From Bog-756 sp963756515 (GTDB lineage Bacteria; Actinomycetota; Acidimicrobiia; Acidimicrobiales; RAAP-2), in the NCBI GenBank assembly GCA_963756515.1, contig CAVWNV010000007.1, positions 1-64,000 on the forward strand: a stretch of DNA of 64,000 nucleotides, read 5' to 3'. Shown here piece by piece: positions 32,039 to 40,661 of the stretch. A program made the translations under genes and the position numbers. The notes under the pieces were generated by a model. The model was not told the DNA's origin and did no database searches. It saw only the letters and a program-made list of their open reading frames with translations. How positions within the stretch are numbered: the stretch's first letter is position 1; every line of letters starts with the position of its first letter.

Positions 32039-33532
32039 TCACAACTCCACAATGGCCAGGTCCTCGGCGAAGGGCTCGGTGTCGACGACCTCGGCATCGG
32101 CCGCGACGACCTCGGGGCCTGCCTTGAGCTTGGGAAGGAGCGTGGCCAGAAGCACTCCGATCAACATCACGCAGCCGGCGATGACGAAGGCGGCCCGGTA
32201 CCCTGCGGTCAGGGCGGCCTGGGTCGTGTGATGGCCCCGTTCGTGGCTGGCGACCACGGTGGAGGCCACCGTGGCCATCACGGCCAGGCCCAGGGCGCCA
32301 CCGATCTGTCGGGTGGTGTTGATCAATCCGGAGGCCAGCCCCGCTTCGTGTACGGGAACGCCGGCCGTTGCGGACAGGGTCATGGGGACGAACGTCAGAC
32401 CGAAACCCAGGCCGATCAGGATCTCGGGTCCCAGGAGATGCGTCATGTAGGGATCGCCGGCCCCGACGCGGGACAGCCAGAGCAGTCCGGCCGCGGCCAC
32501 CCCGAGCCCGAGCATGAGCTGGTTCCGGGCTCCGAAGATGTGCACGATTCGAGAGGCGATCAGGGCCGCCACCAACGTGGACAGGCCCACCGGAAAGAAG
32601 GCCAGACCGGCGCGGAGCGGGCTGTAGCCGTCGACGTTCTGAAGGAACAGCGACAGGAAGAAGTAGGTGCCGAAAAGGCCGGTGCCGACGGTGACGGCGA
32701 TTCCGTTGGCCACCGAGAGCGAGCGGCGCTTGAAGATCGAGAGTGGAACCAGAGGGTCCTTGGCAAAGCGGGACTCGGTGACGAAGAACACGGCGAGGAG
32801 GGCGAGCCCGACGGCCAGCGTGACGATGGTCTGGACCGAACCCCATGGGTGGACGTCGGTGCTGACGATCCCGTACACCAGTACGGCCAGCCCCGCGGTG
32901 ACGGTCACCGCTCCGGTCAGGTCGAGCGTCTTGCGAGGGCCCCGCTCCTCGTGTCGGGGGAGCGCCACCCAGGCTCCGGCCAACAGCACGATGCCGATGG
33001 GCACGTTGACGAACAGCACCCACCGCCAGTTGAGCAGATCGGTGAGGATGCCACCGAAGAGCACCCCCGCCGCCGCCCCGCTGGCCGCGGTGGCCGACCA
33101 GGCACCGAGGGCCCGTCGGCGGTCATGGGGATCGGTGAAGGCCGTGACCAGGATGCTGAGGGTCGCCGGGGCCAGGATGGCTCCGCCGATGCCCTGGGCG
33201 GCCCGAGCGGTGATCAGCCACGCCCCACTCTGGGCCAATCCGCCCAGCAGGCTGAAGACGGTGAAGACGGTGAGCCCGAGCATGAAGACGCGCCGGCGAC
33301 CGAAGAGATCGGCCGCCCGCCCGCCCAGCATCAGAAAGCCGGCGAAGGTCAGGGTGTAGGCGTTGACCACCCACTGCTCTCCGGCCACCGACAGCCCGAG
33401 GCTCGCCCGCATCTGGGGCAGGGCCACATTGACGATGGCCACGTCCAGCACCACCATGAACTGGGCCGCGCAGCAGATGGCCAGAACGGCCCAGGTCGGT
33501 ATGGTCCGGACCCGTGAGTTGACTGTGTCCAT
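32039..33532 (-). CDS. DHA2-family MFS drug exporter
   Basis: Fourteen-helix exporter, 497 aa: motif D1 in VVLDVAIVNVALPQMRASL, motif A GGRAADLFGRRRV, motif C-like AAAGVLFGGILTDLL, and a charged C-terminal tail. ATG 33532 has AGGAG 7 nt upstream; the open frame to 34204 crosses the divergent MarR gene and is not real. Its promoter (TTGACG-N17-TATCTT, 33600-33572) is flanked by two copies of a MarR-like palindrome, so the divergent MarR protein very likely represses it. Substrate unknown. Confidence 0.93.
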   Translation of the reverse strand: MDTVNSRVRTIPTWAVLAICCAAQFMVVLDVAIVNVALPQMRASLGLSVAGEQWVVNAYTLTFAGFLMLGGRAADLFGRRRVFMLGLTVFTVFSLLGGLAQSGAWLITARAAQGIGGAILAPATLSILVTAFTDPHDRRRALGAWSATAASGAAAGVLFGGILTDLLNWRWVLFVNVPIGIVLLAGAWVALPRHEERGPRKTLDLTGAVTVTAGLAVLVYGIVSTDVHPWGSVQTIVTLAVGLALLAVFFVTESRFAKDPLVPLSIFKRRSLSVANGIAVTVGTGLFGTYFFLSLFLQNVDGYSPLRAGLAFFPVGLSTLVAALIASRIVHIFGARNQLMLGLGVAAAGLLWLSRVGAGDPYMTHLLGPEILIGLGFGLTFVPMTLSATAGVPVHEAGLASGLINTTRQIGGALGLAVMATVASTVVASHERGHHTTQAALTAGYRAAFVIAGCVMLIGVLLATLLPKLKAGPEVVAADAEVVDTEPFAEDLAIVEL

Positions 33533-33561
33533 TGGGCGACTCCTGGTCCCTGACGGGTTTC

Positions 33562-33617
33562 TCTTAACGTTAAGATATTCGGTCCCGCCGATCGCGTCAA
33601 GTCTCTTAACGTTGAGG
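33562..33617. promoter_or_regulatory. Paired MarR-type operators on the MFS promoter
   Basis: Site 1 is the perfect 14-bp palindrome TCTTAACGTTAAGA (33562-33575), overlapping the -10 TATCTT of the MFS gene. Site 2 is TCTTAACGTTGAGG (33604-33617), just beyond the -35 TTGACG (33600-33595). The sites are 42 bp apart, four helical turns, so two dimers would bind one DNA face. Site 2 is also 5 bp before the -10 (TACGAT) of the marR gene. Confidence 0.75.
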
Positions 33618-33634
33618 TAAGTACGATCTATTCC

Positions 33635-34156
33635 ATGGGCCCCGGTACCGAGCGCGACGAGATCGACGACATCGTCGAGTTCTGGCATCAGGAGAACCCC
33701 GACCTCGACGTCACGGCCAAGACTCTGGCCATGCGGCTGCGGCGGGCGTCGCAGCACCTGGAACGGGCGGTACGGACCAACCTGGCCACGAGCGGGGTCG
33801 ATGAGTACTGGGAGATCGAAGTCCTGATGTCCCTCCTGCGGGCCCCGGGTCATCGCCGGAGCGCGGGCGAGCTCCAGCGTGAGAGTCAGGTCACGTCGGG
33901 AGCCATCACCAACCGGGTGGGAAGGCTCGAGAGCCGGGGATGGGTGACGCGGGAGGTGGATCCGGTCGACCGTCGACAGGTACTCATCTCGTTGACCGGT
34001 GAGGGCCTGAAGCAGGCGAACCACGTGGTCGCCACGAAGAACGAGTCCGAGAGACGGATCTTTTCCGGACTGGACCGGGTCCTGCTGGAGCGGTTGACCG
34101 GAGAGCTCCGCACCCTGCTGGCTTCGATGGAGTCGCCGGACCCGGACGGTGGATGA
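33635..34156 (+). CDS. MarR-family regulator
   Basis: A 173-aa winged-helix regulator: N-terminal dimer helices (VTAKTLAMRLRRASQHLERAVRTNLA), recognition helix region RSAGELQRESQVTSGAITNRVGRLESRGWVTREVDPVDRRQVLISLTGEG with the D-x-R wing, and a C-terminal helix. Divergent from the MFS exporter and next to two palindromes that overlap both promoters, so it should repress both itself and the exporter. TACGAT 7 nt before ATG 33635 suggests leaderless transcription. Confidence 0.92.
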   Translation: MGPGTERDEIDDIVEFWHQENPDLDVTAKTLAMRLRRASQHLERAVRTNLATSGVDEYWEIEVLMSLLRAPGHRRSAGELQRESQVTSGAITNRVGRLESRGWVTREVDPVDRRQVLISLTGEGLKQANHVVATKNESERRIFSGLDRVLLERLTGELRTLLASMESPDPDGG

Positions 34157-34284
34157 CCGGGCGAGAGGCTCGTCCGCGGTGGATCCGGCTGACCATCTAT
34201 GCAACTGTCTTATGGCATGAGCGGCATCGGGCTGGCGCAGGGCACCGCCGTTACGCCGGCCCGGACTGAACCAGAGGAGCTCCT

Positions 34285-34740
34285 ATGACCATTGAGTTTG
34301 CGACCGAGGCCCAGCATCGTGGTTCCGCCGATCTTCCCTTCGTGGAAATCGGCGGCGGCAACAAGCTCAAGGTGATCCAGGTCGACGTGGCCGAGGGTCT
34401 CTGGATCGTCGAGAACATCTTTCAGACCGGTTATCTGGTGCAGACGCATCGACACACCGGGCCGGTCTACGCCTACACGATGTCCGGGGCCTGGAGATAC
34501 CGCGAATACGACTACGTCAACCGGGCCGGCTCGTTCCTGTTCGAGCCGGCCGGCTCCGTGCACACGCTCGAATGCGTCGAGGATGACACGCAGGTGTGGT
34601 TCCAGATGTACGGGGTCAACCTGAATCTGGGTGCCGACGGCAGCATTGAAAGCGTCTTCGATGGACCCGGCGCCCTGGAGGCCTACTACGCACTGTGCGA
34701 GGCCGAGGGACTACCCCGTCCCAACGTCCTTCTCAGCTGA
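34285..34740 (+). CDS. Cupin protein, 2,4'-dihydroxyacetophenone dioxygenase-like
   Basis: A 151-aa single-domain cupin: metal-ligand motif 1 in GYLVQTHRHTGPVYAYTMSGAWRYREYD and motif 2 in GSFLFEPAGSVHTLE give His, His, (Glu/Gln) and His ligands. It matches the 2,4'-dihydroxyacetophenone dioxygenase-like family, which cleaves carbon-carbon bonds in some members; catalysis here is inferred only. ATG 34285 has GAGGAG 5-6 nt upstream. Located 128 nt after the MarR gene on the same strand. Confidence 0.82.
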   Translation: MTIEFATEAQHRGSADLPFVEIGGGNKLKVIQVDVAEGLWIVENIFQTGYLVQTHRHTGPVYAYTMSGAWRYREYDYVNRAGSFLFEPAGSVHTLECVEDDTQVWFQMYGVNLNLGADGSIESVFDGPGALEAYYALCEAEGLPRPNVLLS

Positions 34741-34779
34741 TGGAGTCCTGACCGCCGGGAGCAACAGGGGAGTCCGGGC

Positions 34780-36084
34780 TCAGCCCACCGGGATCTCCAC
34801 CGAGTCCTCCGGTGCCAGTCCGAGGTCGAGCGTGTCGACGTCGTGAGAGGGCCGGACACGCGGCCCGGACCAACCGATCAGGACCTTGACCGACGCCGCG
34901 AACACGAGCAGCTGGACCAACACGCACCGAGCCTGCATGGTGACCGCACTGTCGCCCACACTGTGCACGTAGGCCGCCGGATATGCCACCACCACGAACG
35001 CCGCCACCAACAGACCGAGGACCCACCGGTCATTGACCGTGGCCATCAGCAGAGCGCCCGGGACGAGGAGCATCACATAGTGGTTCTCGGCCAGCGGCCC
35101 GGCCAGAAAGGCCGTGCTCAGCAGCAGGGTACCGAGGGCCGCGATCAGGGGCCGAGAGGTGTCCCGGTCTCCTCGGGCCACCCGGACCACGGCCAGTCCG
35201 GCCACCCCCACTATGGCCAACCGGGCCAGAAGGGTCAGGGCACCCGGGACGTGGTGGAAGGCCCCGAACTGGACCAGCGACGTGTTGTACACCGCCTGCC
35301 AGCCGGTCAAGCTCGATCCACCGGCCAGTCGTCTCGCCACCTCGCCGATGGAACCCACGCCGTTGGTCAGGGGGAGGGAGAGGAGGAGCCCGATGAGGGC
35401 CACTCCCAAGGCCTCCGCCACCGTTCTCCACCGTCGGAGCACCATGGGGATCAGGATCAGGGGGAGGATCACCGGTTTCAACAGCAGGGCCAGGCCCAGC
35501 ACCACCGCCCCGGATCTCCACCGCCCATCACCCCATCGGACGAGCACGAATGCGCACGGGAGCACCAGAAACACGCTGGCGTTGTCCAGCCACAGGATCG
35601 AAGTGACCAGGTCACCCCGAAGCAGCAGGCCGGCCAGCACCGCGCTCACCAGAAGCTGCCAGCCTGCCGGCCGGAGACAGCCCCTGAGCAAGAGCACTGT
35701 CAGTCCGATGGCCGCCGTCTCGAAGTAGGTGTAGACCACCACAGCGGCGTGGAGATGGGCGAACGAGAGTGGCCATCCGACCAGGGCCGCCGGTGGCGGG
35801 TAGACGAAGTCGGGGTCGGAGTAGATGGAACTACCGGATCGCAGGTCCTCGCCGGCGATCCGAATGGGCTTCAGATCCCATCCCAGCGTGGAGTGCCCGA
35901 GCGCCACATGGGCACGCCATACCGCCACGACGGCGACACCGATCCAGGCCGCCACGCCCAGGACCACCGGGGCCGCCCGCCACCACCGTTCCCCCACGCG
36001 CTCCGGCGCCGACGTTGAGTCCGTCAAACCCTCGACCTTGGTCACGCCCACCGCTTTCGTCCGTGCTGTCCCTCCGGTCACCAT
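34780..36084 (-). CDS. GT87-family mannosyltransferase-like membrane protein
   Basis: A 434-aa polytopic glycosyltransferase of the GT-C fold, DUF2029/GT87 type (PimE-like). After a short cytoplasmic leader comes a first membrane helix (about 37-57), the conserved acidic loop GWDLKPIRIAGEDLRSGSSIYSDPDFVYPPPAALVGWPL (GT-C DxD-like region with Asp), then about nine helices. Members add mannose from polyprenyl-phosphate-mannose to envelope glycolipids. It lies beside a GT4 gene on the same strand. Confidence 0.85.
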   Translation of the reverse strand: MVTGGTARTKAVGVTKVEGLTDSTSAPERVGERWWRAAPVVLGVAAWIGVAVVAVWRAHVALGHSTLGWDLKPIRIAGEDLRSGSSIYSDPDFVYPPPAALVGWPLSFAHLHAAVVVYTYFETAAIGLTVLLLRGCLRPAGWQLLVSAVLAGLLLRGDLVTSILWLDNASVFLVLPCAFVLVRWGDGRWRSGAVVLGLALLLKPVILPLILIPMVLRRWRTVAEALGVALIGLLLSLPLTNGVGSIGEVARRLAGGSSLTGWQAVYNTSLVQFGAFHHVPGALTLLARLAIVGVAGLAVVRVARGDRDTSRPLIAALGTLLLSTAFLAGPLAENHYVMLLVPGALLMATVNDRWVLGLLVAAFVVVAYPAAYVHSVGDSAVTMQARCVLVQLLVFAASVKVLIGWSGPRVRPSHDVDTLDLGLAPEDSVEIPVG

Positions 36085-36221
36085 CGGCTCGCCATGCGGA
36101 CGGCTTGAACGAAGGCGCCGTCGACGTGCGCCGTCGACGTGCGGGGTCGAACGGGTCCGGACCCCACTGCCGGTGGTCCTCGCTTCGGGCCCGACCGACG
36201 GGCCCGGCCACGAGCTGTGGA

Positions 36222-37358
36222 TCAGAACCCGGACGAGGGTGCCGACAGGGCGGCGCTCGGAGCCACGGCTTCGACGAGGTCGGCCAGGTGCCGGCGCCAG
36301 GTGCCGAGGTCGCTCTCCAACAGAGCCGGGCGGCTCGCATCGACGAGGGCCTTCCGCAGTTCCGGGCTCTCGAGTGCCATCCGGATCTTGTCGACGAGGT
36401 CACCGATGTTCCCGGGCAGGGCCAGGGCGCGTTCGTCGACGAGGATCTCGGGGACGCCACCGGCGGAGAATGCGATGCTCGCCACTCCCACCGAGGATGC
36501 CTCCAGGACCACCAGTCCGAGCGGCTCACACCGACTGGGCAACACAAAGAGGTCTGCTGACGCGATGTATGGCCGTGCGTCCTCCCTCTCGCCGATCCAG
36601 AACATCCGATCACTCAATGCCCTCCTCCCGGTCTCAGCGCGTAGCCCGTCGAGTTGGTCGCCGGCGCCCACCCAGGTCCACTCGACCCTCCGCCCCTGGA
36701 TCTCGGGCAGAGCCTCCGCCGCGGCCAGCCACTCGGCGGTCCCCTTCCAGGGAGCGACGCTGCCGCAGGCAACCACCCGATGGCTGCCGGCCGACCACGG
36801 CAGATCGTCGATGATGGTCCCGCCTGCTTTGTCGGCCGGCCTGGACGGGCCGGGGAGCACCGCGACCGACTCCGCCCCCATCCGCTTCAGTTCGTCGGCG
36901 ACGTAGCGGGACGGGGCCGCCATCGGGACGATCCGCACATCGACGCCACTCCTCCGCAGCGCCCAGCCGGAGAGCGGCTGTGCCTCGTGCACATGCAGCA
37001 CCACCGGGATCCCCAGGTCCTGGGCCACGGCGGCATACTCGCTACTCAGTACGGTACTGGCGTAGAGAACGTCGGGGCGGACCTCCTTGACCACCGACCG
37101 GGCGATCGAGCGTTCGACCATGGGAACGTATCGGTCGAGTGGTCGCAGTCGGGCCATCCGGCGGAGTTGAGATCGCCATGGTCCGGGAACTTCGAGGAGC
37201 TTGTCCGAGGCGGCGGCGAGGTCGGCGCTCAGTGGGCCCGGCGACTTGTTGACGACGGTCAGGGTCGATCCCAGTTCCCGCAGAACCGGTAACGCGTCCA
37301 GAAACGCCCGGACCGAACCGGTCCGGGACGCTTCCTGTGTGACGGCTAGGACCCGCAC
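36222..37358 (-). CDS. Glycosyltransferase family 4
   Basis: A cytosolic GT-B glycosyltransferase of 378 aa: N-terminal Rossmann-like half (MRVLAVTQEASRTGSVRAFLDALPVL, VLHVHEAQPLSG), and the donor-binding half with VVACGSVAPWKGTAEWLAAAEAL and the EX7E motif in ADLFVLPSRCEPLGLVVLEAS, plus SAGGVPEIL. Likely transfers a sugar from a nucleotide donor to an envelope glycan. GTG 37358 starts the frame (GAGGA upstream). Divergent from the Tat-exported glycosidase; an operon with the GT87 gene is plausible (137-nt gap). Confidence 0.9.
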   Translation of the reverse strand: MRVLAVTQEASRTGSVRAFLDALPVLRELGSTLTVVNKSPGPLSADLAAASDKLLEVPGPWRSQLRRMARLRPLDRYVPMVERSIARSVVKEVRPDVLYASTVLSSEYAAVAQDLGIPVVLHVHEAQPLSGWALRRSGVDVRIVPMAAPSRYVADELKRMGAESVAVLPGPSRPADKAGGTIIDDLPWSAGSHRVVACGSVAPWKGTAEWLAAAEALPEIQGRRVEWTWVGAGDQLDGLRAETGRRALSDRMFWIGEREDARPYIASADLFVLPSRCEPLGLVVLEASSVGVASIAFSAGGVPEILVDERALALPGNIGDLVDKIRMALESPELRKALVDASRPALLESDLGTWRRHLADLVEAVAPSAALSAPSSGF

Positions 37359-37454
37359 GGGTCGGTCCTCGGAGGGCCGGCCGAGGCCGGTGCGGAGTCA
37401 CTACCGGGCGGCATCGACGCCCGGTTGAGGAGTTCGATGCGTCCGTCCGGTGCT

Positions 37455-37477
37455 GCCGACATGTCTCAATTGTCGGC
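37455..37477. promoter_or_regulatory. Inverted repeat upstream of the Tat-exported glycosidase
   Basis: Arms GCCGACA and TGTCGGC are exact, spaced by 9 bp, in the 250-bp divergent region between the GT4 and glycosidase genes. Candidate operator; binding protein unknown. Confidence 0.35.
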
Positions 37478-37610
37478 TCGCCGCCGGTCACGCTTGATCG
37501 GTTGGTACTCCTGGGCCGCGGGCGGCCGCCCCGAAGACAGGCCCAGGTGTCACGGAAACCCGCCTTGGCTAATGTGTCTCCGCGGGGTAGAGACGAAGGG
37601 CTGTGATGGG

Positions 37611-39470
37611 GTGCCGACGCGACGCGACGTGCTGAAGGGCGGGGGAGGAGCGGTACTCGCCGGCCTGGCCGGTTCGACCGCCGCCGGACCGGCAGGGGCG
37701 GCCACGCCGGGTCGTGCCGGAGGGTCGGCGGCGACGTGGGGACAGCCACCCCGAGGCAACACCTCGTTCCGACCCGGCGGGGCCGGTCCCCTCTACTGGA
37801 GCACCTACGGCTACGAATTCTTCAACAACACCCTGATCCCCGAGGATGTCTGGAAGACCAACGTCGACTGGGTGGCCTCGACCTTCCGCGACTACGGCTA
37901 CAAGATGGTGTGCACCGACGGTTGGATCGACAACACCCAACAGATCACGCCGCACGGCTACATCGTGAGCCAGGCCGATGACTGGGTCCACGACTGGGCC
38001 TGGTGGGCCAGGTACCTGAAGGCCAGGGGCCTCCAGCTCGGCGTCTACTACAACCCGCTGTGGGCGACGCGGTCGGCAGTCACGAACCCGTCCGTGACCG
38101 TCGTGGGCCGTCCCGATGTGAAGGTGGCCGACATCGTCAACCCGGGCGACTACTTCGACGGTGGCGGGCTCCTGCAGTGGGTGGACACGACCCGCGATGG
38201 TGCCGAGGAGTACGTGAAGGGATACGTCGAGTACTTCCGTCGGCTCGGTGTCGTGTTCCTCCGGATCGACTTTCTGGCCTGGTACGAGGTCGGGTTCGAC
38301 CAGAGCGAGGGCACGGTGGGGGTGGCCCATGGAAGGGACTCCTATCTACAGGCTCTCGAGTGGATGCGGGAGGGGGCGGGCGACATGCAGTTGAGCCTGG
38401 TGATGCCGAACCTGTTCGACCACGGGTCCGGGGAGCGTCAGTTCGGAGACCTGGTCCGGATCGACAACGACGTCAGCTACGGCGCCTGGTACGACTTGAG
38501 CGAGGGGCGGCAGACCTGGCAGCCCGAATGGTCCCAGTGGAACAATCCGTTTCTGGGGTTCACGGGATTCGCCGACATCTCTGGTCGGGGCCAGATGATC
38601 CTCGACGGCGACCCGTTGGTCATGCAGACCTTCGCCAGCGACTCTGAGCGCCAGAGTGCCATCAATCTCTTCACCCTGGCCGGCGCCCCCATCGCCATCA
38701 CCGACCACATCGACACGATCGGGGACAACGCCCACATCTTCCAGAACCCTGAGGCGCTGGCACTGCGGAACCAGGGACTGGTCGGCAAGCCTGTCTTCAA
38801 CAACAGCCACGCGTTCGAATACGACACCTCGAGTCGGGACCCCGAGCGCTGGATCGGCCAGTTGCCCGATGGGAGCTGGGCGGTGGCCCTGTTCAACCGC
38901 GAGGACAGTGCGCAGACCAGGTCTGTCGACTTCGCCGCCGTCCTCGGCGTCACCGCTCCGGCCGCGGTCCGCGATCTGTGGGCCCACGAGGACCTGGGAT
39001 CCATGACGGGCTACCAGGTGGCGCTGGCTCCTCACGCCTCGGTCCTGCTGTGGGTGGTGCCGTCAGGTCGTGCCCGATTTCAGGCCGAGGTCGGGGCCTG
39101 GGCAGGATCGGCCCGGTTCGAGAACACCTTTGGCGGTTACCAGGGTATGGGTTACGTCACCGGTCTCGACACCGAAGGGAGCAGCGTGGCCGTGGCCATG
39201 TCGGTGCCTGGTGCCGGCAGCCAACGACTCCTGTGTCACGTGGCCAACTCCACCGGCAGTCCGTCGGATCTGACCGTTGGCGCCCTCGACCCCGTGACGG
39301 GCGACGTTCACGGCACGGCCGTGCTGTCCGTACCCAGCACGACGGCTTGGACCACGTGGCAGACCGTGGCGCTCACATTGACCATGGCGTCGGGCACGAA
39401 CCTGGTGGTGTGCGCGGTCGGGAACTCCGGCCAGGGCGGCGTCAATCTCGACTACCTCACCCTGGCCTGA
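37611..39470 (+). CDS. Tat-exported alpha-galactosidase-like glycoside hydrolase (GH27/GH36 clan) with C-terminal CBM
   Basis: A 619-aa exported enzyme. The N-terminus carries a twin-arginine signal (TRRDVLKGGGGAVLAGLAG). The barrel shows YWSTYGYEFFNNTLIPEDVWKTNVDWV, MVCTDGWID, LQLGVYYNPL, a likely nucleophile Asp in VVFLRIDFLAWYE and a likely acid/base Asp in LVRIDNDVSYGAW, the clan D arrangement. A beta-sandwich domain and a carbohydrate-binding-like module (RFQAEVGAWAGSARFENTFGGYQGMGYVTG) follow. GTG 37611 directly precedes the Tat motif; longer in-frame starts add unrelated residues. Substrate unknown but probably an alpha-linked galactose or related sugar. Confidence 0.82.
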   Translation: MPTRRDVLKGGGGAVLAGLAGSTAAGPAGAATPGRAGGSAATWGQPPRGNTSFRPGGAGPLYWSTYGYEFFNNTLIPEDVWKTNVDWVASTFRDYGYKMVCTDGWIDNTQQITPHGYIVSQADDWVHDWAWWARYLKARGLQLGVYYNPLWATRSAVTNPSVTVVGRPDVKVADIVNPGDYFDGGGLLQWVDTTRDGAEEYVKGYVEYFRRLGVVFLRIDFLAWYEVGFDQSEGTVGVAHGRDSYLQALEWMREGAGDMQLSLVMPNLFDHGSGERQFGDLVRIDNDVSYGAWYDLSEGRQTWQPEWSQWNNPFLGFTGFADISGRGQMILDGDPLVMQTFASDSERQSAINLFTLAGAPIAITDHIDTIGDNAHIFQNPEALALRNQGLVGKPVFNNSHAFEYDTSSRDPERWIGQLPDGSWAVALFNREDSAQTRSVDFAAVLGVTAPAAVRDLWAHEDLGSMTGYQVALAPHASVLLWVVPSGRARFQAEVGAWAGSARFENTFGGYQGMGYVTGLDTEGSSVAVAMSVPGAGSQRLLCHVANSTGSPSDLTVGALDPVTGDVHGTAVLSVPSTTAWTTWQTVALTLTMASGTNLVVCAVGNSGQGGVNLDYLTLA

Positions 39471-39473
39471 GTC

Positions 39474-39920
39474 CTACTCCTTCCGGTTGGGCTGACCCTG
39501 ACCAGTGGAGATCAATGTTCTCAAACTGCCGTTGATGTAGAACCCCCAGGCGTTCGAACAGTTGTCGAAGCACTCGGACTGGGGAAGCAGGCCCGAGTGG
39601 GTGAAGCGAACTTCCGTCTGGTCACCCCGCTCGGAGATGTCGAAAGTGATGTCCGTTCCGGTCCACTCGGTCTTGTCCTCGGTGAAGTTGAGGTAGCCGT
39701 CCACAACGTGCCAGGCCACCCGTTGGCCCGGAATCAGCGCCGTTACTCTCTGCTTGGAATAGTGGACGTCTTCGTAGCGGTACGTGAACTCGTCATCGAG
39801 CTCGTCGGTGGCACCTTCGATCTGTCCTGACCACCAGCCGCGGACATCGTTGATGGCCGCGAACGCTTCCTCCGGACTCTGGTCCACCGTGAAGCTGGTG
39901 GTGTAGCTCTCATCGGTCAT
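39474..39920 (-). CDS. SRPBCC/AHSA1-like ligand-binding protein
   Basis: A 148-aa Bet v1-fold protein: TTSFTVDQSPEEAFAAINDVRGWWSG (the family opening), EFTYRYEDVHYSKQRVTALIPGQRVAWHVVDGYLNF, TGTDITFDISERGDQTEVRFTHSGL. Binds a small hydrophobic ligand in the central cavity. ATG 39920 is supported by GGAGG 5 nt upstream. The frame is open to an ATG at 40091, 10 nt after a TAGGAT -10 box, which would add 57 residues. Divergent from an HxlR regulator; the pair is a common regulator/effector arrangement. Confidence 0.85.
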   Translation of the reverse strand: MTDESYTTSFTVDQSPEEAFAAINDVRGWWSGQIEGATDELDDEFTYRYEDVHYSKQRVTALIPGQRVAWHVVDGYLNFTEDKTEWTGTDITFDISERGDQTEVRFTHSGLLPQSECFDNCSNAWGFYINGSLRTLISTGQGQPNRKE

Positions 39921-40089
39921 GGTTCCTCCCGTTTCGTTGGGTGCGTAGGGCATGAATGACGAAGTGGAACCGGGCCCGTCGCGCCAGGGGAGAACCGAGG
40001 GATGGACCCTCCGCGCCAACCGGTCCGCAGCTTCTCCGACCAGCCGGCCCGATGTCCGGCCGACGCCATGAGGAAGCGAATCAACTTTC

Positions 40090-40148
40090 ATCACAGTAGT
40101 GATCCTATCCAAATGACTTGTGTGATGCAAGTTCAATCCGGCTAGACT
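40090..40148. promoter_or_regulatory. Overlapping divergent promoters with palindromes (HxlR/SRPBCC)
   Basis: Rightward: TTGTGT (40119-40124) with an 18-bp spacer to TAGACT (40143-40148), 6 nt before ATG 40155. Leftward: TTGCAT (40130-40125) with a 17-bp spacer to TAGGAT (40107-40102). The palindrome with arms ACTTG and CAAGT (40116-40132) covers both -35 boxes, and ATCAC-AGTA-GTGAT (40090-40103) overlaps the leftward -10. Likely HxlR operators. Confidence 0.55.
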
Positions 40149-40154
40149 GCCTTC

Positions 40155-40640
40155 ATGCTCGGTCGGCTCTACCAATCGCAGAACTGCTCGGCCGCTCGTG
40201 CCCTCGAGCTGGCGGGCGAACGGTGGAGTCTGCTCATTCTCAGGAATGCGGCGTTTGCGGGGCAGACGCGATTCTCCGAATTCGAACGAAGGCTCGGGAT
40301 CGCTCCGAACATCCTGGCGTCGCGCCTGGAGGGATTCGTCGCCGCCGGGCTCATGGAGGTGCGCCCCAATCCGGAGCGCAAGGGACAGAGCGAGTACGTG
40401 CTGACCGACATGGGACGCGATTTCGTCCCGGCCATTGTCGCCCTGACCAGCTGGGGGGATCGCTGGGCGGCGCCGGACGGACCCCCGATCAAGTACGAGC
40501 ACGAACATTGCGGGGGAGAGATCGAGCTGCAGCTCCGATGTCGGGCCTGCGACGAACCGGTCCGTTCGGCCGAGGTCAGGGCCAGCCCCGGCCCGGGGTT
40601 CCGGACGGACCCGGACGAGCCGGAACCCGGAGACACCTGA
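40155..40640 (+). CDS. HxlR-family transcriptional regulator
   Basis: A 161-aa winged-helix regulator with the HxlR opening CSAARALELAGERWSLLILRNAAFAGQTRFSEFERRLGIAPNILASRLEGFVAAGLMEV (a single redox-sensitive-type Cys11 in the usual N-terminal place) and the basic wing PERKGQSEYVLTDMG. A C-terminal segment adds CGGEIELQLRCRACDEPV, with C-x2-C that could bind zinc. ATG 40155 is only 6 nt after TAGACT, so the transcript is probably leaderless. Divergent from the SRPBCC gene. Confidence 0.88.
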   Translation: MLGRLYQSQNCSAARALELAGERWSLLILRNAAFAGQTRFSEFERRLGIAPNILASRLEGFVAAGLMEVRPNPERKGQSEYVLTDMGRDFVPAIVALTSWGDRWAAPDGPPIKYEHEHCGGEIELQLRCRACDEPVRSAEVRASPGPGFRTDPDEPEPGDT

Positions 40641-40661
40641 ACGAAACCGCGGTCTACGGCG

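Noticed and set aside
32039..34204. 721-codon MFS frame
   Set aside because: The first 223 codons cross the divergent MarR gene; ATG 33532 with AGGAG gives the standard MFS N-terminus.
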